A stretch of 37,043 nucleotides of DNA from assembly GCA_029978465.1 (NCBI GenBank), contig JAPOJK010000003.1:1-37043 (forward strand), written 5' to 3'. The DNA comes from Actinomycetota bacterium. Lineage in GTDB: Bacteria > Actinomycetota > Actinomycetes > Nanopelagicales > Nanopelagicaceae. A program made the translations under genes and the position numbers. This document shows positions 17,964 through 27,127 of this stretch, one piece after another. Under the pieces are notes generated by a model. That model was not told where the DNA came from. It searched no databases and worked only from the letters and a program-made list of their open reading frames with translations. Position 1 is the stretch's first letter. Each line of letters starts with the position of its first letter.

Positions 17964-20062
17964 GCTTTCGTAATCTCAATCAAGAAGGCGTTTGCTGGCG
18001 CAAGTATTGGTGCAGTTACACCAATAGATGCAAGTGCAGATCCTGAAAGAGTAATTCCGCTCATCCATTCAGGTGGAGTAATCAACATGAATCGTGGCTT
18101 GCCCGCAGGGAACACCGCTTTAACTGTGTAGCTTGCTGATTGATCTAAACCAGGAAACTTCAGTGGTGATGGATGAATCGCAACATTTGGTGTTAATTGA
18201 ACATAAGCAAAGATTGCACGTGATCGATCATGCGCTGTAACTCCATGTAGATAGGCATGTGCTTCAGGGTAATCAACACGAACCATCTTGCCGGAATGCA
18301 AGAGTCCTCTATTTTCCTTGTAGTACTTAGCCCAAGTTGCTAGATGTTTACGCTCTTGATCAGTTGCTTCGGTGATATTCCATTCAATACCGGCGTGACC
18401 AAATAGAGCAGTAGCAGCACGCATTGATAATTCAAGGGTGCGCCCCGTTTGATGTCCATGGGTTGGACCAATGTGGGTACCAAGTAGTTCTGGTGGAATT
18501 ACTTGTGCTGTCCAACGTTGAATTGTTTGGCGCTCAAGTGCATCGTTGTTATCGCTAGTCCAGAATCGATCTACTAAATCGATTACTCCAAGATCAATAC
18601 GAGCACCACCTGATGCGCAGGATTCAATCTCTAAACCGGCGTGACGCTTCTTTAATTCTGCAAACAAACGATAAATCGCTTGTGTTTGGCGATGAACTCC
18701 TGCTTGACCAAGATGGCCAGCATCGACAAGTACACGGTTGTGATCCCACTTAATGTAAGCGATGTTATGAGCTGAAAGCACGGCGGATGTTTGCTCCAAG
18801 ACATGATTGAAGGCGCCCTCATGTCCTAAATCCAAAACTAATTGATGTCTCCAAAGCGGAGGAACTCGATCTCCTTCTTGCAAAATCCATTCAGGATGAG
18901 CGCGGTAAAGATCTGAATCAGGATTAACCATCTCTCCTTCAAACCACAAACCAAACTCAATTCCTTTGTCATTGATGTACTTAATGATGGGTGACAAACC
19001 ATTAGGCCAAACAGCGGGATCGATGACCCAGTCACCAAGACCGGCTCGATCATCTCGGCGTGAGTGGAACCAACCATCATCCAGAACTACCCGTTCGATG
19101 CCAATTTCAGCTGCAACATCGATCAATGCTTTGATCTTTTCTTCATTGTGATCGAAGTACAGCGCCTCCCACATATTGAGGGTTAAAGGACGAGGGCGTT
19201 GTGGATGCATTGGACGTGCACGAAGATGTGAGTGATACGCAGCGCTAACGCCATCTAAACCTTCAGATGAGAAAACCGAAATAAGTGGAGGAGCTTCATA
19301 ACTTTCTCCTGCAGCAAGGGTTAATTCGCCAGGAAGTAACAACTCTCCTGCACCAATAGAGACTGAACCATCAAAGAGTTTTTCAACTAAGTAATGTGAA
19401 TTTCCGCTCCAAGCAATACTTGTCGCCCAAGCATTTCCGGATTGGAATGATGTTTGCGGAGTTAATGCAATATCTGCAATCGAGAAGTTGTGTCCGCTGC
19501 GTCCTTCACGAGATTCGCGAACCCAAGTACCAGTGGCGATTTCTTTTCTCTGCGGGTTTCGCTCATTTGACCAACGACCGGCAAAATCTAAGGTTTGTGT
19601 TGCTTCCTTTGGAAGTGGAAGCCAGTGGATGTATTCGTTGAGGGTGTAATCAGTTGAACCAATGTTCTTAACTGAACTCTTTTGGGTCAAGACTCCATGT
19701 GCATCGAGATCAAAGGTAATGACAACCTCTAATTCGGCATGAAAATCTCGCAAGGTAACTGCAACATGATTAGTGTTGTGATGAAAATCTGTTACCTCAA
19801 ACTTTGTTGACCACGCTTTTCCGTGGCGATGTCCTGACAAAGTTGGACGTCCTAAAAATCCCCGAGAGCTTTCACGCATAATTCCTGGAAATTGAGGAAC
19901 ATCCCACGAGCTGTTTGCAATTGATGGGCGAATCGCTGTTTGCACCGATGCGAGCTCTCCCTGCAGAGGCGCTCCCCAGTGTTGAATGATGAGCGCTCCA
20001 TCTACTACTTCAAGTAACAAGGCAGATGTAGGGGCGCTCAATAGCGCAGATTGCTTGCTCAC
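17960..20062 (-). CDS. GH36 alpha-galactosidase, cytoplasmic
   Basis: Releases galactose from alpha-galactosides such as melibiose, raffinose or galactosylglycerols. The 700-residue protein has GH36 architecture: N-terminal beta-supersandwich, then a barrel with VVLDDGWF (326-332), nucleophile Asp440 in [17 protein letters not shown] (481-490) and acid/base Asp504 in RFWTSDN. There is no signal peptide, so substrates must be imported. Translation starts at GTG (20062). TACTCT lies 6 nt before it, suggesting a leaderless message. It is divergent from galT by 20 nt and shares a promoter zone with the Leloir genes that consume its product. Confidence 0.94.
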   Translation of the reverse strand: MSKQSALLSAPTSALLLEVVDGALIIQHWGAPLQGELASVQTAIRPSIANSSWDVPQFPGIMRESSRGFLGRPTLSGHRHGKAWSTKFEVTDFHHNTNHVAVTLRDFHAELEVVITFDLDAHGVLTQKSSVKNIGSTDYTLNEYIHWLPLPKEATQTLDFAGRWSNERNPQRKEIATGTWVRESREGRSGHNFSIADIALTPQTSFQSGNAWATSIAWSGNSHYLVEKLFDGSVSIGAGELLLPGELTLAAGESYEAPPLISVFSSEGLDGVSAAYHSHLRARPMHPQRPRPLTLNMWEALYFDHNEEKIKALIDVAAEIGIERVVLDDGWFHSRRDDRAGLGDWVIDPAVWPNGLSPIIKYINDKGIEFGLWFEGEMVNPDSDLYRAHPEWILQEGDRVPPLWRHQLVLDLGHEGAFNHVLEQTSAVLSAHNIAYIKWDHNRVLVDAGHLGQAGVHRQTQAIYRLFAELKKRHAGLEIESCASGGARIDLGVIDLVDRFWTSDNNDALERQTIQRWTAQVIPPELLGTHIGPTHGHQTGRTLELSMRAATALFGHAGIEWNITEATDQERKHLATWAKYYKENRGLLHSGKMVRVDYPEAHAYLHGVTAHDRSRAIFAYVQLTPNVAIHPSPLKFPGLDQSASYTVKAVFPAGKPRFMLITPPEWMSGITLSGSALASIGVTAPILAPANAFLIEITKA

Positions 20063-20067
20063 AAAGG

Positions 20068-20074
20068 TAGAGTA
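20068..20074. promoter_or_regulatory. Overlapping bidirectional -10 elements, alpha-galactosidase/galT
   Basis: The seven bases TAGAGTA read TAGAGT on the plus strand (20068-20073) and TACTCT on the minus strand (20074-20069), both fitting TANNNT. The minus -10 is 6 nt before the alpha-galactosidase GTG, and the plus -10 is 9 nt before the galT ATG. With only 20 nt between start codons, these are the only sensible positions for divergent promoters. Good -35 boxes are not seen. Confidence 0.45.
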
Positions 20075-20082
20075 ACGACACT

Positions 20083-21195
20083 ATGAGCGAGAGTAAAAAA
20101 CTTAACGCCGGCGTCACCAGAAATGATCGCCAGATGGCAGATGGCCGAACAATTCGTTATTACGACACCGCTGGCCAAGCGCGTACCGCTCTCGATGCTC
20201 GTCCTCAAGAGGAACAACCTGGAATTGGTGAACTACGCTTAGATCCATTGGTCAATGAGTGGATCGCAATGGCAGCTCATCGACAGGGGCGAATCTTTTT
20301 GCCGCCTAAAGAGTTGTGTCCTTTGTGCCCGACTACGGGTGAGCTTTTAACTGAGATTCCTGAATCAGATTTTGAGGTCGTTGTCTTTGATAACCGCTCC
20401 CCTTCATTGCGACCACCAGTTGGAGATTGGGCGCTTCCTGACATTGTTGGCCCAGATACCGATTTAGGAACTGCAGCTGGAAAGTGTGAAGTAATTTGTT
20501 TTACCGCAGAACATGGAAATGCATTTAAGGATTTATCTGCCCAGCGGGTTCGAGTTTTGCTAGAGGCGTGGATAGATAGAACCGCTGAGTTATCAAAGGA
20601 AAGCTTTATTCAGCACATCGCACCATTTGAAAATCGTGGTGAAGAAATCGGCGTAACCCTTTCTCATCCTCATGGACAGATTTATGCGTACTCGTACCTA
20701 CCTCCACGTGTAGAGAAAATGCTGGCAGCAGCAAGTAAGTACCACGAGGAAACCGGCAAGGTTCTCTTTGACGAAGTCGTTGCACGAGAGCTTTTGGATG
20801 AAGAAAGAATCGTTGCACGCAATGATCGCTGGGTTGCCTATGTTCCATACGCCGCCCGCTACCCATTTGAAATTCATGTCACACCTCTGAATCCGGTTGC
20901 AGATTTAACTGAACTTACCGATTTAGATCGGGATGCCTTCCCTGAAATCGCACTTGAAGTAACTCGACGTTTAGATGGTGTATTTGGAATTGAAATGGCG
21001 TATATCGCCGCTTGGCATCAAGCACCAGTTCGCGTCGGAAGAGATCTACTGCGCCTGCATTGGCAGATTACAAGTGTTCGCCGTGCACCAGGAAAGTTAA
21101 AGTACTTAGCAGGATCTGAGTCAGCAATGGGTGCTTTCATTATGGATATGCGCCCAGAGCAATCTGCTGCACAACTTCGCGAGGTGGTTTTGTAA
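20083..21195 (+). CDS. galT: Galactose-1-phosphate uridylyltransferase
   Basis: Leloir enzyme that exchanges UMP between UDP-glucose and galactose-1-phosphate. The 370-residue protein has the HIT-superfamily active site LSHPHGQIYAY with nucleophile His197, FENRGEEIG just before it, and the second-half YAARYPFEIHVTP and AYIAAWHQAPV segments. The Cys pair CPLC (79-82) may bind a structural metal. It begins the galT-galE-galK operon; its TAA shares its last A with the galE ATG (TAATG at 21193-21197). Confidence 0.95.
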   Translation: MSESKKLNAGVTRNDRQMADGRTIRYYDTAGQARTALDARPQEEQPGIGELRLDPLVNEWIAMAAHRQGRIFLPPKELCPLCPTTGELLTEIPESDFEVVVFDNRSPSLRPPVGDWALPDIVGPDTDLGTAAGKCEVICFTAEHGNAFKDLSAQRVRVLLEAWIDRTAELSKESFIQHIAPFENRGEEIGVTLSHPHGQIYAYSYLPPRVEKMLAAASKYHEETGKVLFDEVVARELLDEERIVARNDRWVAYVPYAARYPFEIHVTPLNPVADLTELTDLDRDAFPEIALEVTRRLDGVFGIEMAYIAAWHQAPVRVGRDLLRLHWQITSVRRAPGKLKYLAGSESAMGAFIMDMRPEQSAAQLREVVL

Positions 21196-22148
21196 TGCGA
21201 GTCTTAGTTACTGGCGGAACTGGCTATATCGGATCTACCGCTGTTGAGATTTTGCTGGGTCAAGGCTTTGAGATTTCAATTCTTGACGATTGCAGCATGG
21301 GTCATGCCGACACTGTGCCAGCGGGTGTGCGTTTCATACAAGGATCACTGCTCAATGCTGCTGAAGTTGCCGATGCCCTAGCTGGATGTGACGCGGTTAT
21401 GCACTTTGCCGGTAAATCCCTTGTTGGTGAATCTGTTGAAAAGCCGGATTTGTATCACTCGGTCAATGTTGACGGAACCCGAATTTTGCTAGATGAAATG
21501 CGCAAGCAATCAATTACAAAGATCGTCTTTTCATCATCTGCGGCAACTTACGGTGAACCCAAGGTTGTTCCAATCCTTGAAACCGCAGAAACCAACCCAA
21601 CAAACCCCTATGGTGCAACAAAGTTGGCCATTGATCACATGATTACTAAGGAAGCATCAGAGCACGGAATCTCTGCGGCCTCGTTGCGCTACTTCAATGT
21701 AGCTGGAGCTCTGAAAGCAGATCGTGGCTGGCTTGCCGAACGCCACAACCCCGAGACTCACTTGATTCCAAATGTTTTGTGCAGCACGCAAGCAAACCCA
21801 GTAAAGATTTTTGGTACTGATTGGCCCACAGCCGACGGCACCTGCATTCGAGATTATGTTCATGTAATTGATTTAATTGATGCTCATATAAAAGCGCTGA
21901 ACTCTTTAGGTGCCGCAGGACATGAGATTTATAACTTGGGCAGTGGTTCTGGTTACTCGGTTCGCGAGGTAGTAAAAGCTGCAAGCGATGCCATCGGTCA
22001 TCAGATTCCATTTGTTGATTCACCACGTCGAGCAGGAGATCCAGCGGTACTCATCGCAGATATTTCAAAGGCTAAGAGAATGCTTGCGTGGGAACCAACC
22101 CGAGATATGACAACAATGGTCGCCGATACCCTCAATTCAATGGCTTAA
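21195..22148 (+). CDS. galE: UDP-glucose 4-epimerase
   Basis: Short-chain dehydrogenase that interconverts UDP-galactose and UDP-glucose using bound NAD. The Rossmann motif GGTGYIGS (7-14) is at the N-terminus, Ser/Thr appear in FSSSAATYG (112-120), and the catalytic Tyr139-Lys143 pair is in NPYGATK. Length of 317 residues is normal for actinobacterial GalE. The one-base overlap with galT and 2-nt gap to galK indicate one polycistronic message. Confidence 0.94.
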   Translation: MRVLVTGGTGYIGSTAVEILLGQGFEISILDDCSMGHADTVPAGVRFIQGSLLNAAEVADALAGCDAVMHFAGKSLVGESVEKPDLYHSVNVDGTRILLDEMRKQSITKIVFSSSAATYGEPKVVPILETAETNPTNPYGATKLAIDHMITKEASEHGISAASLRYFNVAGALKADRGWLAERHNPETHLIPNVLCSTQANPVKIFGTDWPTADGTCIRDYVHVIDLIDAHIKALNSLGAAGHEIYNLGSGSGYSVREVVKAASDAIGHQIPFVDSPRRAGDPAVLIADISKAKRMLAWEPTRDMTTMVADTLNSMA

Positions 22149-22150
22149 TC

Positions 22151-23287
22151 ATGAGCAGGATTGAAGAAAAGTTTTTAGAGACCTTTGGTGAAGAGCCTGA
22201 TTTAGTGGCCGCAGCACCTGGTCGAGTAAATCTGATTGGTGAACACATCGATTACAGCGATGGTTTTGTTCTGCCCTTTGCCATTAAAGATCGAACCCTA
22301 GTTGCCGCCAGAAAACGCAGTGACTCAACGGTTCGTATCGCATCTGCACAACGCAGAAACAAGGTGGTAACGGTTGATATCAATCAGGTTAAGCCTGGGC
22401 TCAAGGGTGAATGGGAGCGTTACGCCCTCGGTGTCTTGTGGTCTTTGGGTGTTAAAGATGGTGTGGATCTTATGATCGATGGCCATGTTCCCCTAGGTGC
22501 TGGCCTGTCATCATCTGCCGCCCTTGAATGTTCAGTTGCAACGGCGATGAATCACCTCTTTGATTTGGGATTTAATCTTGAAGAGTTAGCCCGTTTAACT
22601 CAAAAAGCTGAGAATCAATATGTAGGAGTTCCATGCGGAATCATGGATCAATCCGTTTCATTAATGGCTACACAAGGCTCAGCGTTACTTCTAGATTGCC
22701 GGGATCTTTCTACCAAGAACATTCCATTTGATGTTGCATCCAGCGGTTTAGAACTGTTAATCATTGATACCCAAGCCCATCACGCTCTGACTGATGGTGG
22801 ATATGCAGAACGTCGTGCATCTTGCGAATCAGCGGTTGCAAAGTTAGGTATTACCTCGCTGCGTGAATTAACTATAGAAAAGCTACAAGAATCTAGTGCT
22901 TTACTTACTGAAACAGAGTTCATTCGTGTTCGTCACGCTGTCACTGAAATGAAGCGGGTATTGGATTGCGTCGACGCGTTGAGTGCCTCTGATTTTGAAA
23001 AGGTAGGTCAGTTAATTAACCAATCGCACGCCTCTTTGCGTGATGATTACACCGTTTCTTGCCCCGAATTAGATACAGCGGTCGATGCAGCGCTTGCTGC
23101 AGGTGCGTTAGGTTCGCGAATGGTAGGCGGAGGATTTGGTGGAAGTGCAATCGCTTTAATTCAGGCCTCAAAAACTACTGAAACAATTAAAGCGATAGAA
23201 AAAGCATTTTCACAAAAAGGGTTTAAAGCTCCACGATTCTTTACCTCTTTGCCAAGTCAAGGCGCAGAGCTACTTTCTCGACGCTGA
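22151..23287 (+). CDS. galK: Galactokinase
   Basis: GHMP-family kinase that phosphorylates galactose released by the neighbouring alpha-galactosidase. Motifs are GRVNLIGEHIDYSDG near the N-terminus (galactokinase signature), the ATP loop PLGAGLSSSAALE, and GGGFGGSAIAL near the C-terminus. I chose the ATG at 22151, just after the galE stop, giving 378 residues. An upstream ATG at 22088 is in frame but inside galE and adds unrelated residues. The stop codon directly abuts the convergent ACT gene's stop. Confidence 0.96.
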   Translation: MSRIEEKFLETFGEEPDLVAAAPGRVNLIGEHIDYSDGFVLPFAIKDRTLVAARKRSDSTVRIASAQRRNKVVTVDINQVKPGLKGEWERYALGVLWSLGVKDGVDLMIDGHVPLGAGLSSSAALECSVATAMNHLFDLGFNLEELARLTQKAENQYVGVPCGIMDQSVSLMATQGSALLLDCRDLSTKNIPFDVASSGLELLIIDTQAHHALTDGGYAERRASCESAVAKLGITSLRELTIEKLQESSALLTETEFIRVRHAVTEMKRVLDCVDALSASDFEKVGQLINQSHASLRDDYTVSCPELDTAVDAALAAGALGSRMVGGGFGGSAIALIQASKTTETIKAIEKAFSQKGFKAPRFFTSLPSQGAELLSRR

Positions 23288-23524
23288 TTACAAAGGGGTG
23301 ATTGAAAGTACTTCTACCCCACCGATTGCACCTAAAACATTGAGCAAATCGGTTGGATCGCTTCCTGGCACAGCAACAGTGATGTCATCGTAACCACGAC
23401 CATCTTCAGATTTCACAACCGCGAGCGCGCGAATATCTCCACCAGCTGCTCCAATTGCAGAAGCTAATAATCCAAGTGAACCCGGGCGATCTGGGATTGC
23501 TACGTTAAGTTGAAATAGTGCCAT
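23288..23524 (-). CDS. Small ACT-domain protein
   Basis: A 78-residue protein made of one ACT domain: FQLNVAIPDRPGSLGLLASAIG matches the strand-helix start, with the Asp-Arg-Pro-Gly ligand-binding turn. ACT domains usually dimerise and bind amino acids to control an enzyme. No enzyme domain is fused or adjacent, so the target is unknown. Stand-alone ACT proteins of this size occur in actinobacteria. The stop touches the galK stop, and it lies 39 nt downstream of nothing on its own strand except its own leader, so it is probably monocistronic. Confidence 0.8.
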   Translation of the reverse strand: MALFQLNVAIPDRPGSLGLLASAIGAAGGDIRALAVVKSEDGRGYDDITVAVPGSDPTDLLNVLGAIGGVEVLSITPL

Positions 23525-23563
23525 GGCTCAACAATACCCTGACACTATTTCAGCCAAGTTACA

Positions 23564-24670
23564 TTAATTTGAAGGTGCGGTTCCAAGAGTCACTTTGAAG
23601 CTCTTAGAGCCACCCGTTGGCAGATCGACAGTTACCGTGATGGTGCTACCTGGAGCGTATGAGCGAATCTTCACAATCGCGCCTACCTGATCAGCGATCT
23701 TGACTCCATCGATAGAGGTGATGACAGAGCCAGCTGGAATTCCAGCCTTTTCTGCTCCCTCATTAGGACTTAAGCGACCGATCTTCGCACCAGTTCCTGT
23801 GTAACTAGTATCAAAGAAAACTCCCAGTACAGGACGAGTTGATTTACCGTTGGCGATTAACTCATCAATCACACGCTTAGCCTCATTGATTGGAATTGCA
23901 AACCCCAATCCGATGCTTCCGCTGGTTCCCCCAGAAGATAAGGTCGCAATCGCTGAGTTAACACCGATGATTCTTCCCTGAGAATCAAGAAGTGCTCCCC
24001 CTGAGTTTCCAGGATTAATTGCCGCATCGGTCTGAATCGCATTTACATAAGACTCTGCCCCAATAGTTCCTGTTGTCACAGGTCGGTTAAGAGCTGAAAT
24101 GATTCCACTTGTTACGGTACTGGCTAATCCCAATGGAGAACCAATTGCCACGACAGATTCGCCAACACTTATCTTTGATGAATCCCCTACAGAAACAACC
24201 GGGAGATTTCCACGATTAATCTTTAGGACCGCCAAATCGTAAGCAATATCTCGACCAACAATTTGGGCAGGGATTGTGTCGCCATTGAGAAGTTCTACAG
24301 TGATTGTGCCACTTACAGCTGCGGCCTCAATTACATGGTTATTAGTAATGATAAATGAATTGCTCTTATCGGATTTGTAGATGGATCCACTTCCGCTGCC
24401 ACTACCTGAGACAGTTACAACCTTTATGGAGACAACTGATGGATTTACGACAGCGGCAATACTCTTCACATCAATGGTTGGTGCACCTAGTGTCAGCGCG
24501 GTTCTCGTGGTTGAACAGCCATTTGAACCTGCAAGAAAGATTGCTTGGGTTTTCTTATCCACACACACTTTAACGCCAAGTGGTTCAGATGTAGCCGCTG
24601 TTGCAACTCCACCTGCAACTGATGCTCCTAAGAGAAAAGCTACGATGATCTTTACCGATGATTTCTTCAT
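23564..24670 (-). CDS. HtrA/DegP-like serine protease with PDZ domain
   Basis: Envelope quality-control protease. It has an N-terminal hydrophobic segment (about residues 6-26) acting as signal or anchor, a Cys-bearing spacer, then a trypsin-like domain with His112 in IITNNHV, Asp145 in DIAYDLAVL and Ser223 in NPGNSGGALLD. A PDZ domain follows from about 270 to the end (LSPNEGAEKAGIPAGSVI). I chose the ATG at 24670 (368 residues), which follows AAAGAGG at a good distance; the ATG at 24688 adds only MAKEVD. All catalytic residues are present, so it should be active. Confidence 0.92.
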   Translation of the reverse strand: MKKSSVKIIVAFLLGASVAGGVATAATSEPLGVKVCVDKKTQAIFLAGSNGCSTTRTALTLGAPTIDVKSIAAVVNPSVVSIKVVTVSGSGSGSGSIYKSDKSNSFIITNNHVIEAAAVSGTITVELLNGDTIPAQIVGRDIAYDLAVLKINRGNLPVVSVGDSSKISVGESVVAIGSPLGLASTVTSGIISALNRPVTTGTIGAESYVNAIQTDAAINPGNSGGALLDSQGRIIGVNSAIATLSSGGTSGSIGLGFAIPINEAKRVIDELIANGKSTRPVLGVFFDTSYTGTGAKIGRLSPNEGAEKAGIPAGSVITSIDGVKIADQVGAIVKIRSYAPGSTITVTVDLPTGGSKSFKVTLGTAPSN

Positions 24671-24747
24671 GTCAACCTCTTTCGCCACGGCAAGTTTTCA
24701 TAGAGACCTGAGAGAAAGTTTAAAAAGGGCTTACTAATTGGTGCAAC

Positions 24748-25131
24748 TTATGCGAGTACTACCCAGCCGCTCTTCACCGCAACCTTCACTGTAGGCAAAG
24801 GATCTGTTGCTGGACCTGTCACAACTGCACCCTTTTTAAATGGATCAAAGCTTGCATTATGTACTGAGCAGACCAACAACTTTTTTGGGCTGAAGTATTT
24901 AGTTAATCCACCTTGGTGGGTACAAATAGTTTGATAGGCAAAGACGCCGGTCTTTGTTCGGAACAAAAGTGCTGGAGCTCCATTGGGTAATTGGAATTGA
25001 AATGTTCCGCCAACCTTGATTTTGGTGAGTCGGATGATTTGGGAGTTGGCGGCCTGTGCTCGACCTCCAACAAGGGAGGTGGCAATGGTGGCTAATGCCA
25101 TACGAAGAGCGGATCGGCGTGTGATTTTCAT
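24748..25131 (-). CDS. Tat-exported Rieske [2Fe-2S] protein
   Basis: A 127-residue protein with a twin-arginine leader (MKITRRSALRMALATIATSL, cleavage near residue 27) and a Rieske cluster site, Cys70-x-His72 in CTHQG and Cys88-x2-His91 in CSVHNASFD. It would carry electrons outside the membrane; the partner is unknown and no oxygenase or cytochrome lies nearby. The start at 25131 keeps the Tat motif. It lies only 3 nt after the tRNA-Asn 3' end, and its only Shine-Dalgarno-like bases (AGGGAG) are inside the tRNA acceptor stem. The longer frame from 25158 would begin inside the tRNA. Confidence 0.86.
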   Translation of the reverse strand: MKITRRSALRMALATIATSLVGGRAQAANSQIIRLTKIKVGGTFQFQLPNGAPALLFRTKTGVFAYQTICTHQGGLTKYFSPKKLLVCSVHNASFDPFKKGAVVTGPATDPLPTVKVAVKSGWVVLA

Positions 25132-25134
25132 ATG

Positions 25135-25206
25135 CTCCCTGACTTGGATTCGAACCAAGAACCTGTCGATTAACAGTCGACTGCTCTGCCGTTGAGCTAT
25201 CAGGGA
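25135..25206 (-). tRNA. tRNA-Asn (anticodon GTT)
   Basis: All stems are perfect on the minus strand: acceptor TCCCTGA/TCAGGGA, D-stem GCTC/GAGC, anticodon stem GTCGA/TCGAC with loop CTGTTAA, T-stem CTTGG/CCAAG with loop TTCGAAT, discriminator G. Length is 72 nt and CCA is not encoded. The 3' end is 3 nt before the Rieske-protein start codon, so both must share one primary transcript or have nested promoters inside the tRNA. Confidence 0.97.
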
Positions 25207-25267
25207 TTACGTGTGCAGGCGCAAACTCTAGCGCACGCACGCTGAAGGGCAAAAATTAGAGCGTTGT

Positions 25268-27118
25268 TTAAAGGCTTCCGAGCGCCAGATCATGCAGGGA
25301 GCGACGGGCACTTTCCAGGGCTACTAACTGGGCAAAGGCGGCGTTGTACTCAATCTCATTTTCTACAGGATTAAGGCGCTGTAGTGATGATTTGAGATCG
25401 GCGATAGAACGAGAGATTGCTACCTCACGCAGCCGGGCAACGATACTTGCAACATAGAGTTGAGTGGGCTTTCCATCGGCGCGAATTGGTTCGACAGTTA
25501 GTTCAGTAAACAGCGCTCGTAAGTTTTCATCGGTGATTACCTCTGGTGAAATCTTCTCATGTGCATCAATCGCAGTACGCATGGCGCTGTAAGCAGGATG
25601 TGTAAATGCGCCCGGCTCGATTGAACTCCACAGATCACCTTCAAAAAGTTGTGGCTCTTGCAAACGAGACTTAAGAACTTCACGTTCTAAAATCAATCGA
25701 GCCTCATTGGGATCTGGTCTGAAGTTTTGTTGTGCCGGTACTTCTTCAACTTGTTGGCGAGATTGTTGTGGAGCAGCTTTCGCACCTTGTGCAACTGCGC
25801 GAGTAACTATCTCAACCTCAACACCTAACCACCCTGCAAGTAAACGCGTGTATTCAGGTCGCAAAGATTTATCTCGAATTTGTGCGACCAATGGTGCTGC
25901 AGCATTTAATGCATTGACGCGACCTTCGGCGGTATCTAATTTGTGGTGTGCAAGCTCTGCACGAATTGCAAACTCAAAAAGTGGAACTCGACGAGCGATC
26001 AAATCGCGAAGTGCCAGATCACCTTTTTCTTGGCGTAGTTCACATGGATCTAAACCATCTGGTTCAACGGCAACAAAGGTTTGGGTTACAAACTTTTGAT
26101 CCTCGCTAAAAGCGCGAAGCGCAGCCTTTTGGCCTGCGGCATCACCATCAAAGGTAAAGATAACCTCGCCACGGAATGAATCATCATCCATTAAGAGACG
26201 ACGTAAAATTCTGATGTGGTCTGCACCAAAGGCGGTTCCACATGTGGCAACCGCGGTTGTAATTCCAGCAAGGTGCGCAGCCATGACATCGGTGTACCCC
26301 TCAACGATGACCGCCTGGCGCTTCTTGGCAATCTCTTTTTTAGCGACATCTAGGCCGTAAAGAACCTGGCTCTTCTTATAAATCGGGGTTTCCGAGGTAT
26401 TTAAATACTTTGGACCTTGATCCTCTTCATCACTTGCTAACTTTCGAGCACCAAATCCAACGATGTCACCGGAGATATCTTTAATCGGCCACATCAAACG
26501 ATTGCGGAACTTATCAATTGGTCCGCGTTGACCCATCTTGGATAATCCAGCCAGCTCTAACTCATCAATTGAATATCCCAAACCGCGCAGATGCTTTGTT
26601 AATCCATCCCATTCATCGGGTGAGTACCCAACACCAAACTGTTGGCAGGCGGATTTATCAAAGCCACGTTTAGTTAATAAATCCCGACCATGCGCTGCGT
26701 TGGGCGAGGTATTGAGCTGCTCTTGATAAAACTTTGCAGCCTCTGCATGGGCAGCGATTAAACGATTACGAGTACCTGATGTAACAACGGGACCTGATGA
26801 GGCGGAGTTTCCTTCTTCATATCGCAGGGTGTAGCCGATGCGATCTGCTAAACGTTCAATTGTTTCGGTGAAAGTTAAATGGTCAATTTTCATTAAGAAA
26901 GCGATGACATCGCCACCGGTTTGGCAACCGAAGCAGTGAAAGTATCCCTTGCTTGGCGTTACATGAAATGAGGGTGATTTTTCATCATGAAATGGACATA
27001 AACCCTTTTTCTGACCGCCGCCAGCATTTTTTAATTGAACGTAATCTGCAACAACCTCATCGATGGGAGCACGGTCGCGGATGTATGCAACATCCTCTTC
27101 CTTAATGCGACCACTCAT
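25268..27118 (-). CDS. dnaG: DNA primase
   Basis: Makes RNA primers at the replication fork. The N-terminal zinc-binding domain shows Cys41, His44, Cys62 and Cys65 in CPFHDEKSPSF and FHCFGC. The TOPRIM catalytic core has VEGYTDVMAAHLAGI and FTFDGDAAGQ. The C-terminal third is the helicase-interacting region with low conservation. Length of 616 residues is typical. It is the last gene of the glyS-dus-ydcF-dgt-dnaG run, 9 nt after dgt, the dgt-dnaG order being common in actinobacteria. Confidence 0.97.
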   Translation of the reverse strand: MSGRIKEEDVAYIRDRAPIDEVVADYVQLKNAGGGQKKGLCPFHDEKSPSFHVTPSKGYFHCFGCQTGGDVIAFLMKIDHLTFTETIERLADRIGYTLRYEEGNSASSGPVVTSGTRNRLIAAHAEAAKFYQEQLNTSPNAAHGRDLLTKRGFDKSACQQFGVGYSPDEWDGLTKHLRGLGYSIDELELAGLSKMGQRGPIDKFRNRLMWPIKDISGDIVGFGARKLASDEEDQGPKYLNTSETPIYKKSQVLYGLDVAKKEIAKKRQAVIVEGYTDVMAAHLAGITTAVATCGTAFGADHIRILRRLLMDDDSFRGEVIFTFDGDAAGQKAALRAFSEDQKFVTQTFVAVEPDGLDPCELRQEKGDLALRDLIARRVPLFEFAIRAELAHHKLDTAEGRVNALNAAAPLVAQIRDKSLRPEYTRLLAGWLGVEVEIVTRAVAQGAKAAPQQSRQQVEEVPAQQNFRPDPNEARLILEREVLKSRLQEPQLFEGDLWSSIEPGAFTHPAYSAMRTAIDAHEKISPEVITDENLRALFTELTVEPIRADGKPTQLYVASIVARLREVAISRSIADLKSSLQRLNPVENEIEYNAAFAQLVALESARRSLHDLALGSL

Positions 27119-27127
27119 ACCCTCACC

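Noticed and set aside
22088-22150. Upstream ATG extension of galK
   Set aside because: Lies inside galE and adds residues unlike any galactokinase; the ATG at 22151 fits the family start and operon spacing.
25132-25158. Nine-residue N-terminal extension of the Rieske protein
   Set aside because: Would start within the tRNA-Asn gene and push the Tat motif inward; the ATG at 25131 gives a proper Tat leader.
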